From positions 694,193 to 722,157 of the forward strand of contig QEOQ01000022.1 of assembly GCA_010279815.1 (NCBI GenBank): a stretch of 27,965 bases of DNA, given 5' to 3'. This document shows, one piece after another, positions 10,058-22,165 of the stretch. Within the stretch, counting starts at the first letter, position 1. Each line of letters opens with the position of its first letter. Under the pieces are notes generated by a model, which was given only the letters and a program-made list of their open reading frames with translations, did not search any database and was not told where the DNA came from. The position numbers and the translations under genes are program-made. The DNA comes from Brachionus plicatilis (taxonomy: Eukaryota; Rotifera; Eurotatoria; Ploima; Brachionidae).

Positions 10058-13000
10058 ATGTCTAGAATTGAGACTGACTTGAGACAATTTGGTCGATTAA
10101 AAAAGAACATTTTACCCATTAACTATAATCTTAGTATACTTCCAAATTTTGATAATTTTAAATTTACAGGGACTGTCAAAATTGAAATAAATGTAAGCTA
10201 AATTTAATTTAAAAAAAGACTTCAATGAATTTTAATCTTCAAGATAATTGAAGAAACTGATGTTATCGAAATTCATTCACTGGAACTTAAATTGACTTCG
10301 GTTAAAATTTTGTCACAAAATGAAGGTCAACTTGATTCAATTTTTAAAATTTTTAAAAAATTAAAATATAAATTTTTTTAGAATTCCCATGTTCAGCGAT
10401 AATTGAAGCTCCAAATTGTGAATCAGTCGACATTTGCTTTGCAAGAAAAATTTCTAAAGGAATAAGTTTTTTGAAAATAAATTTCGAAGGAATCCTAAAT
10501 GAAAATCTAACCGGCTTTTATAAAACAAAGTGTCTGGATAACAATGGTCGTGAATTAATCGCAGCAGTGACCCAATTCGAAGTTTTTTTTTCTGAAAATT
10601 TTCTAAATTTTAAAATAAAAATATAAATTATAAGGCTGCTTATGCAAGAAAAGCTTTTCCGTGCTTTGATGAACCTTCAATGAAGGCTACTTTTGATATT
10701 TGCATAATAGCTGAAAGAACAAAAACTGTACTATCAAACATGGTAATAAAATAATAATTAAATAAACCACTTAATTATTAAAAAAAATTGATTTCGTTAG
10801 CCTCTCAGAGAGATAAAACCATACGAAATTGATCCTAAATTTAGCATGTTCTTTTTTGACAGAACTGTAAAAATGTCCACCTATTTGGTTGCCTTTATTG
10901 TTGGTGATTATGACTATGTAGAAGCTATGGATGAACTGGGAACTAAAATACGCGTCTATACACCTAAAACAAAAACTGAAATGGGAAAATTTTCACTAGA
11001 AGTATATCACTTAATTTTAATTTAAGTTATCAGGAAATTTTGTGATTTAAGATAGCGGTGAAAGCAGTTCCATTTTTTACAAAATTCTTCGGCATTCAAT
11101 ATCCGCTTCCAAAATTAGATCTTGTTGCTCTAAATGATGTTGAAATAGGTAAGTTAAAAAAAATCTAAAAATTTGTTTTAAACAACTTTATTTAAGAGGT
11201 TTTTTCGAAATTTTTTGACAAAAATAAATTTTAATTTAGATTAAAGGCAATGGAAAATTTTGGACTGTTGACATTTAAAGAATCTCTGCTATTGATTGAT
11301 CCGAAAAAATTTTCAGTTCAAACTAGATCAGAAGTGGCTTTGGTTGTGGCTCATGAAATCGCTCATCAATGGTTCGGAAATTTGGTAACAATGGAATGGT
11401 GGACTGATTTATGGTTAAATGAAGGATTCGCCACATGGATTGAATATTTGTGCATTGACTTTTGCTTTCCAAACTGGAATATTTGGAGCTTATACGCTAC
11501 GGACCATTTGTACCGTGCATTCAACTTAGACGCCTTGAAAAGTAGCCACCCTATTGAAGTAGATGTTGGACCACCATCAGAAATAAATCAAATTTTCGAC
11601 TCAATTTCTTATTGTAAAGGATCTGCTATTTTACGCATGCTAAATCACTATGTTGGAAAAGATTGTTTTATCAAGGGTCTTAATAATTACTTGGAAAAAT
11701 TCAAGTTCAGTAATGCAACCAGTGACGATTTATGGGATGAAATTGATCTGGCTTCGAAAAGATCAGTGAAAAAAATGATGCAAGCATGGACCAAAGTGCA
11801 AGGGTATCCGGTTGTTTATGTGTCCGTGAAACTCGGTTCAAATAGAGAAACAATTCTTTCTCTCAGTCAAAAAAAATTTTCTGCCAATCCTGAAGGGTCA
11901 GGTGATGGCCAGATTTGGAATATTCCAATATCAATTGTAACAAGATCAAGTTACCCTAAAATTTACACAACACTTGTTTTGGATAAAAAAGAGAATGAAG
12001 TTGATTTGGGTAAAATTCCGGAGCAAGATTGGATCAAATTAAATGCAGATAATATCGGATTTTTTAAAGTATTTTACCCGCATGATATGCTGCAGAAGTT
12101 TTTTGCTCATTTAAGTGATACATCATTATTTGGTTCAGTTTTAGATCGATATGGAATAATAAATGATGCATTTTCTTTCGTAATTTTGATTTTATTTTTG
12201 CTTTTACTTTTGCTTTTTTTTAGATAAATTTTATTTGAAATAGGTTTTTTCTGGTGAATTAAAAGCTTCAGAGTTGTTGAAAATGCTTAAGCAATTTCGC
12301 TTTGAAAGTGATGTGCATGTTTGGATAACAATTTTCAAAAATTTAAATTTTATGATTAAATGCGTTCTCGATCAGCCGTACTGGGATAAATTCAAAGATT
12401 ATATTGAAGATTTGCTTGCGAGCTTAAAAAAGAAAATTGGCTTTGAATTAAAACAAGATGAAGGTTTGATTACCTATATTTTTCCAATAAATTAGGCACA
12501 AATAAAGCTTGGAGTCAAAAATTATTAAAGCTCGCAAAATTTGATGGGAATTTTTGTTAAAAATTTCAATTACAAAAATATTTTCTAAATACAAATCGCA
12601 TAGATTTCTATTCATCAACTCTAAATTTAATCTAGGTTAAAGAATTATTATATATTAAAAATCTGGATATGTGTTTTTTTTGATTAATTAATCTGATCTT
12701 TTAATTTACGGAAATAATTGTTAATTTTTTGTTTTTTTTTAAAGAAATAAGAAATTCAACAAAATCTCTTTAGACCAGTTATTTAGACGGTTAAGTTGGA
12801 GAAAATTTTTTTAAAAGAAAGTTTTTTGAAAATTTAAATCAGGTATTATTCTTTGCTTTAAAATAAAAAAAATACGACAATTCTTTTGATATCCATCTTT
12901 ATTTTATTTCAAAAAGAAATTTTAAAAGAATTAATTTTTAAAAAATGCTTTACTATAAAAATAATGTTTCCAACTTTTTCTACATTTTCTGTTTTCATTG

Positions 13001-16000
13001 CTCATCTTATATATCTTTAGCAAATATTCTTTAAATTTTTATACTAAACAGTTATAAAGAAAGTTTAAATTGAAGTCCTCGGACTTAAAATTTTTAGGTT
13101 TTCAAGTCGAATTCACACTTAACTTAAAATTTTAAAAAAAATTCAGTTAAATAATTTTTTTTATTGTTTAATTAAACCTTGCTTTATAGATAATCTATTA
13201 TTTTAAATCGAAAAAATTAAAAGCATCTTCCTCAAATAATTTTTTTCATATTATTAAATTTCTTTTTTCTTATAATTTAGTACACTAAAATTTTTTTTTA
13301 GAAAATGAAATTAAAAGAAATTACCTAAAATTTTATATTTTTAATTTGTATTTGAAAATCAATGTACATAATTCTTATAATATTTGATGAAGAATAGGAA
13401 GCAAAGCAATGGATCAATTTTTTTTAAGTATTTAATGTTCTTTTTTAAAATGATCGTAAGCTTAATTGTTTTAATTAAATGATATGTTTGATAAATTATT
13501 TTATTAGGTGATTATTTTAAGAAAAACTAATTTTTATGATTTTTTACTCAGTACAACTGTTTCTCTTTCAATTCGCATTAAAGTATGCTTAAATTTTTAA
13601 AAACTATTTTAGTATCAGATTTAGCACTGATTATAGGCTCTAATAACTCCCCATACTTAACCTAGATAAAAATAACAATAACAATTAAATAGACTTTATT
13701 GTCAAACAGAAATTAATTTCTCTTAATTAAACTTCTGAAAAAAAAATTTAAATATTTTTTAGCTTTTATTCATTTATAGTCTGTTATTGTCTTTAATTTG
13801 CTTTTTTATTCCAAATATGATCTTTTAAAATTTGGACTATTAATTGTCTTTAAGTGTTTTTTAACTTTATTTAACTTTATTTAACTTATTTAACTAACAC
13901 CGCCTTTATAAAGCGTAAATTTAAATTCATAAAAAATTATTATAAAGGGGTCTGTTAAAACTCAAGATCAATGATCTTCAATTTTCAAGATCAGTGAAAT
14001 TCAAGATCAATTATTCAATTAACATTTTCTGAAACTGAATTTCAATATCAACTAATAAATTTCAAGATCAGACTAATTATTAACAGCTACATTTAACAAT
14101 CAAGTTTGTTTCAACATTGCATTTTCTTTCTCTCTTTTTCTTTTCATTTCAAAAAAAATATTAAAAATGTACTACTGGTACTCGGTATCGAGTGATGGAG
14201 ATTTCAAGATCAATAGATCGAAGCCTCCCGGTTAGTGAATTGAGAGCGATCTCAAATGTAAATATTGAACCTAATCAGCATGTAGTTGAAATCGTTAATC
14301 AAAAGACAACATTTTTATTTATTTATTTGAAAAATAATTTAGGAGTTGGACTCCAGGGCAGTTTCGAGCGGTTTAATCCCTCTTTTCAGCTCTCTTATTA
14401 GTAAATTTTTTATTAGAAAAGTTAGGTTGTTTTTGGTTAAAAATTTTCAAATAACAACATTAAAATCAACAAAAAAAAGCTGCAAGACCAAAATAAAATA
14501 AATAACTTGTCAATTTTCATAGATTTTTTTTATTTGTTTCTTAATTGATTTTAATTTAAAAAAATTTTTGCAACACTTATTTTTTGATCTTGAAAACCAA
14601 TATCAGGTAATTAAAATGAGTATCAGTAATTGAAAAATCTGATCTTGAATTTCACTGATCTTGAAAATTGAAGATCATTGATCTTGAGTTTTAACAGACC
14701 CTTATAAACTTATTTTTCCTTAACTAATTGAACCAAAGTCAATCTTTTATTTAAATTTTGATATTTTAAAATTAAATTTTAAATAAAATGCCGAATTCGT
14801 TAAGAATTTATAATTTTAAGTTTTAATTCAGTTCGTTGCACGCGTAATTATTAAAAATATACGAAAATTCACCTTTGAAAATAAGGTATTTAATGTAAAA
14901 TTCTAAAAAAAATATGTTTTTAGGTCCAGGCTTGGGTTTATAACAAAGCTATATAAGAATTATAAAATTCAAAAATTTCTCAAGAATTCTTATTAATTTC
15001 ATACACAAGGCTAAGTAATATGTTTTTATGAAATTTAACCAATTAAGTATCTTAAAAATAAGTTAAAATTTGCAATCTTCTTTAAATTTACTTAATTGTT
15101 TATTTTTGTAAATTATTTGAGAAAAAAATTAAAACTAATTTCATAATCTTTTATTTTAAGTTTTAAGAAAAACTTGAATTTCAATAAAGCTAATTGCTCA
15201 CTTTTTAACTTAGATACTTAGAAAATATAATACTTGTAATTTTTTTACTAACAATTGTTGATCTGTACAGAAAATTTAAATAAAAAATAGGGTTTTAATT
15301 TTTTTAATATAGAAATTTTGTAATAAATTTTAAAAAACTTGGGCTTAATTAAAAGCTTTGTGTGAAAATAATTATTTTGAGGAAATTGGAAAAAATGCTT
15401 TTTTTTCACCAAAATTTTTCAAAAATAATGTTTCAAGACTTTCGAATAGTTGTTGTAATTAAAAATAAAAAAAACGAAGCAGTTTTTAAAATTTATTTAT
15501 TTGAAAAATAAAAATTAGCCAGTTGTTAATTCAAAGGCTTACGATAAGATCTGTTCAATGAAAATAAAACTAAAAAAACTGTTAATTAAACTTATAAACT
15601 TGATATTTAGATGATCTGCAAAAGTTTCTTAAAGAAAATATTTTGTATATGCTTGCTAAAATTGATGATCCAGACTTTAAACAATTTGCTTTGAATGCAT
15701 TCAATGAACGGAATAATGTGCCGATACCTGCTGATTTGCAAAAACCAGTAATTTGCTTAAAATACTTTTAATTTGTCAGCTTAATCAAATTAAAATAAAG
15801 ATATTTACCAGTGTACTCAGAAATGGAAATACTGATATAGTTAACGATCTAATTAGTTTATATAAAGAATCTAGTATTCCTGAGGAAAAAGAAAAAATAG
15901 CAATTCTTCTGGGCGAAGTAATAGCAGCTGAATCGATTGAATTAGTTTTGAAATTTTCGATTTCAGTAAGATGTTTTTTTAAATTAAGTAAAATAGAATT

Positions 16001-16350
16001 TTATTTTATTCTAGAATTTAGTTACACTAGAAGAAACAGTATTTATTTTGGTATCGTTGGGAAAAAATTCAACTAACAAAATTTCACTTGATCTTACTTG
16101 GAAATTTATAAAAAATAACTGGGATCTATTTGTGGAAAGATACGCTGACTCGGTCATATTGGGCAGACTACTTAAGCCAATTATTGAATGCTTTAGCTCA
16201 GAGAGCAGCTTGAACGATGTAAAGACCTTTTTTTTGGACAATCCGTGCCCACAAGCTGATCAATCAATCGAACAAGCAATAGAATCAATCAAATCAAATA
16301 TCTACTTTCTTTCTATGCAAAACAAAGATTTGGACACCTTTTTCAGCTGA
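10058..16350 (+). CDS. M1-family zinc aminopeptidase, puromycin-sensitive (PSA/NPEPPS) type
   Basis: Exons 10058-10192, 10244-10325, 10382-10581, 10635-10742, 10801-11001, 11052-11148, probable 2-nt 11197-11198, 11247-12179, 12244-12463, 15611-15747, 15801-15965 and 16015-16350 give 871 residues (PSA ~875). M1 enzymes remove N-terminal residues from peptides using zinc. HEIAH (311-315) with Glu334 forms the zinc site, Tyr397 (SISYCKG) is the transition-state tyrosine, and AMEN (276-279) is the exopeptidase loop. Fold order is the N-terminal beta domain ([10 protein letters not shown], ~19-28), thermolysin-like domain, then the ERAP1_C-like helical domain ending in [13 protein letters not shown]. 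There is no signal peptide or membrane segment, so it is cytosolic like PSA. Eight of the nine other introns are 49-64 nt; the intron 12464-15610 is 3.1 kb and holds a foldback element. The exon 6/8 junction is out of frame without the micro-exon. Confidence 0.95.
11197..11198 (+). other. Candidate 2-nt micro-exon (AG) of the aminopeptidase gene
   Basis: Between exon 6 (ends 11148, one spare base G) and the exon starting at 11247, direct splicing shifts frame and hits a stop. The sequence TTTAAG-AG-GTTTTT offers the only internal acceptor/donor pair. Using it adds two bases, makes a GAG codon and restores AMEN in frame. It splits the 98-nt gap into two introns of exactly 48 nt each, matching the gene's other short introns. 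It is unproven: an alternative donor at 11139 gives frame but deletes three residues. Confidence 0.5.
13862..13896 (+). repeat. Short tandem repeat, (TTTATTTAAC)-like
   Basis: About three and a half copies of a roughly 10-nt TTTAACTTTA-type unit lie just upstream of the foldback element, inside the aminopeptidase intron. Confidence 0.6.
13947..14701. mobile_element. 755-bp foldback / MITE-like element with 62-bp terminal inverted repeats
   Basis: 13948-14009 and 14640-14701 are perfect reverse complements over 62 bp; the ends read GGGTCTGTTAAAAC inward. The element is flanked by a 7-bp direct repeat TTATAAA (13940-13946 and 14702-14708), likely the target-site duplication. The subterminal motif TCAAGATC occurs five times in the left part (13962, 13985, 14001, 14062, 14204) and four times inverted in the right part (14586, 14641, 14657, 14680). 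No transposase is encoded; a 69-codon open stretch at 14192-14401 resembles nothing known to me. It sits in the large aminopeptidase intron, whose size it partly explains. The perfect ends imply recent insertion. The superfamily is unclear: GGGTCTG ends recall some hAT elements, but the duplication would be 7, not 8, bp. Confidence 0.87.
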
Positions 16351-16403
16351 TTCTTATCGTTGTCCGAATTGTGAAACTAATTTTTAATTTAGAGAAACTA
16401 AAA

Positions 16404-16409
16404 AATAAA
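16404..16409 (+). terminator. Probable polyadenylation signal of the aminopeptidase gene
   Basis: AATAAA lies 54 nt after the TGA stop codon, a spacing similar to that seen after the UXS gene. Confidence 0.5.
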
Positions 16410-19400
16410 GCTAATCAAGATTAAATTAATACTTTTTTTGGATTTTTTTATTCTTTTTATTTTATGGATCATTATTAGTCCGGGATCTTTAAACCATTTA
16501 ATTTCGAGTTTACCTTCTCAAATCTCTAGGCATATGCCCGACTTTCTTTTTCGTAATTGATTACAAATCTCATCAAAATGAAAAGTTAACAATTTTGAGA
16601 AATTCAATGGCAAATATTTAATTACCGAAATTAGATTTTGTAACTCCAGTTGTATTTGCTACCACGAGACTTCTCGTATCGTTTTCAGTTATATTGATTT
16701 TTTTTTATTTAATTTGAGCTATTAGTTAATTTTGAGTATTTCAGATAAATTAATCTTCGAGTAACATAAATCTTTCTTTAGCGGTCAATATATTTCTAAA
16801 TAATGTAATAAATCACAATTAATTGAAATAAAAAAATAAGTTAAAATTTAGCTCACAAAAATAGTACAATTAAGCATTAATTTATAAACATCCTGACCGA
16901 CAAATCGTGATTTACGAGTACTAATCGAAAAAAATTGGTCAAAATGGCTCACTTGTATAAAATCAAGAATTGTATCTATTTTAAGAAGATAATTTTTTGT
17001 ATAAAATAGCATTAAATATCAATAAATAAATATGGTAACTTTAATTTTAAGGTGAGCTCGATTTGTTCTGTTAAAAATGAACAAATTTTCATTTTTAAAT
17101 TGAAACGTGATGGCTTACAAATTGTAAATTTTATTAGTACATCCTGATTATTCATAAATATTAGAAAAATATTTAGAAAAAATATTCTTTATATTATCCT
17201 GAAAAACATAAATAAATTGCGTCTATAATTTGAATAAATGACGTCATGATTATGGATCCACTATTTCGAAAAATTTATTAAAGAAGTTTTGATTAATATT
17301 AATTTTCTTTATAACTAAACGTGTTATTTAAACTTATGAAAGATTTTTTAGATAAAAAGATATCGAGAATCAAAATTTTAATTGAATTCCTTAAGATTTC
17401 ATATCAATTTTTTAAATAAAGTGCAAAATTAGAAAAAAAAGGGAATACTTTTAATTTATTTTCAAAGAACTTTTAATAAATGAAGGTTATATAAAATTTA
17501 AAGTTGTTTTTTATTCAGACTGGATTCTATTTTGAATAGTTAGTTAGGCCTTTTTATTTTTGATACAAGCTCAAATTTAAATCTTTCAAACTAAAGTATT
17601 TCTTAGAGTTAATATTTTGAAAGTATAATAATTCTAAAAGAATTTTTAAAATTAATTTTGTTAAATATTCCATGTATTTTAGTTTTATGTCAATAAAAAT
17701 ATCAAATATTGACGCTATATTTCAAATTTTAGGTTTTTTTTTCTTTAGAAAAAAACACATTTAGTTTTCAAATGCTTTTTTAAAGGCTTTTTAAAAGGCG
17801 TAGATAAAGAGCTAAATGTGATTTAAAAAAAAAAACTAAAACTAAAAATGAATGATTTAATTAAATTATCAAGACTAGTATGAGATAATATCAATTATTC
17901 GATCATTTAACAATTTATTCTTATGTAATCATGAGTTTTATAATAGTCTTTGACTAAAATGTACTCGAGCCCGGTATCAGATAACTCGTATTCAAATTAG
18001 ATTTAATCAAGAATTTTTTTTAGGATTTTTTGTTATGTAACCACTGAAACAAACTTTACAAAGATAATTTTAATTCTTTTACTCAAATATTACGCTAAAA
18101 TCAACAAATATATTTTGTTTTCATTTATTTGGTCCTGATCGTTCATTTCTTTCTCAATCACTAGGCAAATTAATGTTTATAGCTTTATAAATAAAGCCTA
18201 GTGTTTTTATCAGGCTCTTACGTCGTCTTGCTCTTTGTTTATTCTAATTCAACAATTGATTAAAGCTTTTATAAATTTGAGCAAACTTTTATCACATTTT
18301 CATTTTTATACATTCAATAAAATCATAAATTTAGATTGTAATTAAACTTTTTTTGGTGCTCTACTCAAACACAGCTAAACAGCAATCATCAACAATAATA
18401 TTTTAATTTTTCAATGCTGATAAAATATTTTTCTAATCATTTTATCTTGTTAAGTATGCAAATTGGTTACTCAAGTTGATTTTTATTAGAGCAAGATTGG
18501 AAACTTTATTTTAAAAAAATTTTTTGGAATTTATAATTCTAAAAATATTGTTTATATCATAATTTATAATCAAAAATTATGTCCTTAATCTTTCGTATTT
18601 TGCTCGAACCGACTATTAGATAATGTTTGTATAAACAATAAAACTTGGAGATTAAAAGAATTCTGGCTTTGTTTATAGGAATTTATCTATATGAGGATAA
18701 AGCTTTTTATTTAATAAAATTTTCATTTGGCATTCATAGATATAGATGTTTATACTGTTTAAAATGCAATCAATGTTTAGAATCAATTTCATACAAGAAG
18801 CGATAATTAAAAATAAATTCACCGATTGCGTGGTACTGATTTTGATTTTAATTTTATACCTTCCGATTTGATGTGAAATTATTTTCTAGAAATAAAATAG
18901 AGGTTAAATAATAAATTTTTGAATTTATTTTAAAAAATTTAATTTTTTTTTTAATTATTTCGCTCACGAAAATTGTTGCTGCTTTTTTTTCTGTTGATGA
19001 AAAGTTCCAACTAAATCGTTTGGTTTAAATTATTCATGTGATTGAATGTATTATTTTTAAGATTTTATTTTTTGTTGTTGCTGAGATTTATGTTTGATAA
19101 ATGAATGCTAAATTTTTAATTAAATTCAAACAGAAGAAAAGTATGGCAAAAACTACGCAAATAAATAAACGAGAGGAATTTTCGGATGCTTTTTACTACT
19201 CAGTCTAAACAACTAGCAACTTATTGAGTTACTGTAACTCTAATACTCTTGTTGTTCTATCATCATAAAATCAAGAAGTTAATCTATTATGCAACATAAA
19301 ATTAATTTGTAAATTTTCGCTCTTTTTATTATTTTTAAAATAAATTTTTTTATCATTTTAGAAAGCAAATTTTATCTTCAAATTTTGAAAGTATTCAACG

Positions 19401-19657
19401 AAACACCGCGAACAATCGTCGCTGATCTTGAGCTGAATTTAAATTAGCACTTAACCCAACTTAAATGACAAGTCACCCAAAATAAAAAAAAAAAGTATTT
19501 AATTTTTTCAAAATTCCTGCTCAGCTAGACTTGCTAAACAAAAACATAATGCAAGCCCTAATTAATTTTGTAATTTAGAGCCTTAATTGACTGAATCAAA
19601 TAAAATTTATTATTTCGATTTTAATTTAAAATATGCCCAAGTGTATTTAAAAAAAAA
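16410..19657. other. Long non-coding region upstream of the mir-375 candidate
   Basis: About 3.2 kb with no protein gene I can support. An 8-bp inverted repeat (CACTAGGC at 18159-18166, GCCTAGTG at 18196-18203) with an AT loop lies in a slightly GC-richer patch. Two short coding-like stretches, 19142-19204 and 19362-19447, are mentioned as a finding. It could hold the primary transcript or promoter of the microRNA candidate. Confidence 0.45.
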
Positions 19658-19727
19658 TATTGGCGATAGAAACAAAACACTAGGCGTTCGGGCCAGCAAA
19701 GCCGTGTTTTGTTCGCTTATGGCAATA
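19658..19727 (+). ncRNA. mir-375: Candidate pre-microRNA hairpin, mir-375 family
   Basis: The 70-nt stretch folds by hand into one hairpin. TATTG (19658-19662) pairs with CAATA (19723-19727), the 10-bp AACAAAACAC (19671-19680) pairs with GTGTTTTGTT (19704-19713), and GGC (19683-19685) pairs with GCC (19701-19703) below a 15-nt loop. Small internal mismatches are typical of a Drosha/Dicer substrate. The 3' arm carries UUUGUUCG at 19708-19715, the first eight bases of mature miR-375 (known to derive from the 3' arm), followed at 19720 by UGGC, like the UYGGCU of miR-375 with a 1-nt shift. The rest of the mature region differs. miR-375 acts post-transcriptionally in neuro-secretory cells in other animals. 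The patch is more GC-rich than its surroundings, suggesting constraint. Not confirmed by expression. Confidence 0.6.
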
Positions 19728-21527
19728 ATTTTTACGACCCACGCACACAGTGTTCTAATTACTTAAAGCAAGATTTAACAGATAGGTAAATTCATCGATT
19801 TATAAGCTAGATAGATTAGTTAAATATTTGCCTCGACTAGTTTAAGTCTTAAGTCCTAATCCAATTTTAGATTAAAAAATCTATTCAGATAATTTAATAA
19901 ACGTGATTTTATTAAAATAAGGCAATGCTATTTAAAAAAGATAGGTAAGTAAATAGGCAAAATAAGAGAAAATCTCTTCATAAAATTGGCTTTTTTGTTA
20001 TCATTTAAAATAGAGATTTTGTAAACTGTACTCAAGTTTGTTTATTGTGGTATTTATATTTGATATTAAATTGCACATATGTTTTTTATTTTTTAAGAAT
20101 TTATACCTATCACTTGTACTTGTAGACAGACAGGCCAAGCTTATTGACAGATAAACATTTCGAAAGGCATCTTGGCACACTTGAAGTCACTACTTTGACG
20201 TCTATTTGAATGTGTGATTTACGCCTTAATCGAATGCTATTTGTATTAGATTATTTGGTCTTGGTGTTTGGCATTTAAGTCTTATCATTTGGATGAATTG
20301 TTTTTTTGCTAACAAAATACTTTGGTCAACTTGCAAAAAATATTTTTTCATCATTCTATTCCATACATAATTTGTTCAAAAATAAAAAAATAAAAACATT
20401 GTGACACTTTATTTTTTGAATTTTTTTTTAAATTAGATTTCGATTTATCTGAATTGCCTTGTGAGCAGAGAAGCAGGTTTTTTGAGACACATCAATTAAT
20501 ACTGCAGTACCATGTATCCAATTTTCGGGTTAGAGTTTTTCATTAAGTTTGCTTAATTACAGGTGAAATATATATAATTTTTGTTTTAGGTTTATTATAG
20601 ACAAGAATTTGTTCAATAAAGACCAAATTTTTATTTTGCTTTAATCCTTTAAATTTAATAATAAGTTTCTAATAAATAAAAAGATTGACACTTAAAACCT
20701 AGACTTGGAGGTAGTAAATTTTCAAAAATATTTAAACACTTTTAAGTATGCGACTATTTTAGTTTGAATTACATTGACGATAATTTATGGTCGTTTATTT
20801 GTAGGCCAACTTTTCTCTAGCATTTAATGTCTAAATTTACATTTTAAAATTTTTGATTGAAATTTGATCGAATCAATCATTCATTTTTAATAAATACCAT
20901 TCAACCAGACTTGAAAACAACTGTATCTTCAATTTGACAGTTGATGTGTATATCAAAATATACAGAGGTTGGTAAATTTATCATTGCTACTAAATAGTGT
21001 TCTCGTTCATATATTTCACCATTAATTACTCTAAAAGCAATAAATCATCCTTAACTATTGGTACAAAAAATAGGATCAATGCGAACGGGAATACTTGGTA
21101 AGTTGAAAATATATCAATCTTTTTTCTTTTCTTTTTTTCTCAAATATATCGTTTAATTCACTTGATGGAAATTATTCTGGCATATCTGATTAAAATTAAA
21201 ATTTAGATTAAAAATTTTCAAGTCAATAAACTGCTAGCGATTTTTATTTTATTTTATTTTTTGGCTTTTTCTGCATGACATCTAATGTAATTTTAGAAAA
21301 AAATCCAAGTCGAAAACTTAATTAAATAGCTTTAATAACAATTGAATTAGTTTAGTATTTTATTTCAAATTTTGTATTATACTTGAGTATTAAAAAACCT
21401 TTAATTAACTTGTTGAAATATTTTCATATCATTTTTGGATTGAGCCTAAATTTTTTTTAATCGTTTCAAAATATTTATCGAGCTTGATCTTTTTTTAATT
21501 TTTTTGCTAGCCACAAATTTAAGAACT
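19728..21527. other. Non-coding region downstream of the mir-375 candidate
   Basis: About 1.8 kb, AT-rich, with no supported gene. A 27-codon open stretch after an AG acceptor (20126-20209) is GC-richer than its flanks but is too short to call. No tRNA or other structural RNA was recognised. Confidence 0.45.
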
Positions 21528-22165
21528 AAAGTGAAGAAAAGTGGCGCTGGATTTACAAAAATCCTTAATCCACATAGACCAATGTGCATTAGCTATGAGA
21601 GAATTTTTTCAAAAATATGATTTTTAGATAAATAATTTTTAAAATTTTTTTGATTTTTTTTTAAATAAAATATGCTGTGTAAAAAAAATTAAAGAGTTTT
21701 AGTAAATTGTGTCTGAGTCAAATTTACTATTTAGATTTAAATAACTCTTAATATACTGTATCTAATTAGAAAATAATAAAACATCATATTTTTTAAATAA
21801 TTTTTATTATTTTTATTACAAGTTATATAACCAAAGTGAAGAAAAGGAGTGCTGGATTTTTAGATTGATCTCCATAGACCCATGTAGCATTAGCAATGAG
21901 TACATTTTTTAAAGATAAATAAAAAAATTTAATTTTAAGATAAATGATTTGTAAAATTTTTAATTAAAATTTTCTGTTTAGATTAAAATAATCCATAATA
22001 TACTGTATTCTAGTAGGAAAAAAATAAAACATCATTTTTATTAAATAGTTTTTATTTTTGTTATTACAAGTTTAAGAAGCCAAGTGAAGAAAAGTGGTTT
22101 CTGGATTTTAAAATTGATCTCAATAGACCCATGTAGCATTAGCAATGAGTAGATTTTTGTTAAAA
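21528..22165. repeat. Direct repeats, three copies of a ~250-305 bp unit
   Basis: Units start at 21528, 21833 and ~22081 with AAGTGAAGAAAAG, continue CTGGATTT, then CATAGACC and TGTAGCATTAGCAATGAG (first copy slightly diverged). The first two units run on to CTGTAT and AATAAAACATCAT and end in TATTACAAGTT just before the next unit; the third is truncated. Spacing is 305 and 248 bp. Copies two and three are more alike than either is to copy one. No coding potential is seen. The origin could be a local tandem duplication or a satellite-like mobile sequence. Confidence 0.8.

Noticed and set aside
12464..12495. Read-through of the aminopeptidase exon to a stop at 12493
   Set aside because: The protein would lose its C-terminal half-domain, and the downstream exons at 15611-16350 align with PSA in phase.
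14192..14401. 69-codon open stretch inside the foldback element
   Set aside because: Too short for a transposase and without known motifs; likely non-coding filler of a non-autonomous element.
16011..16241. Minus-strand open stretch
   Set aside because: Antisense shadow of the last aminopeptidase exon.
18159..18203. 8-bp inverted repeat CACTAGGC / GCCTAGTG as a microRNA precursor
   Set aside because: The stem does not continue through the 29-nt loop, and the outer pairing (CCTGAT/ATCAGG) is strongly asymmetric.
18590..18640. GGTTCGA on the minus strand as a tRNA T-loop
   Set aside because: No T-stem, acceptor stem or anticodon arm could be drawn around it.
20705..20725. let-7-like seed GAGGTAG
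   Set aside because: No complementary arm within 80 nt on either side, so no hairpin.
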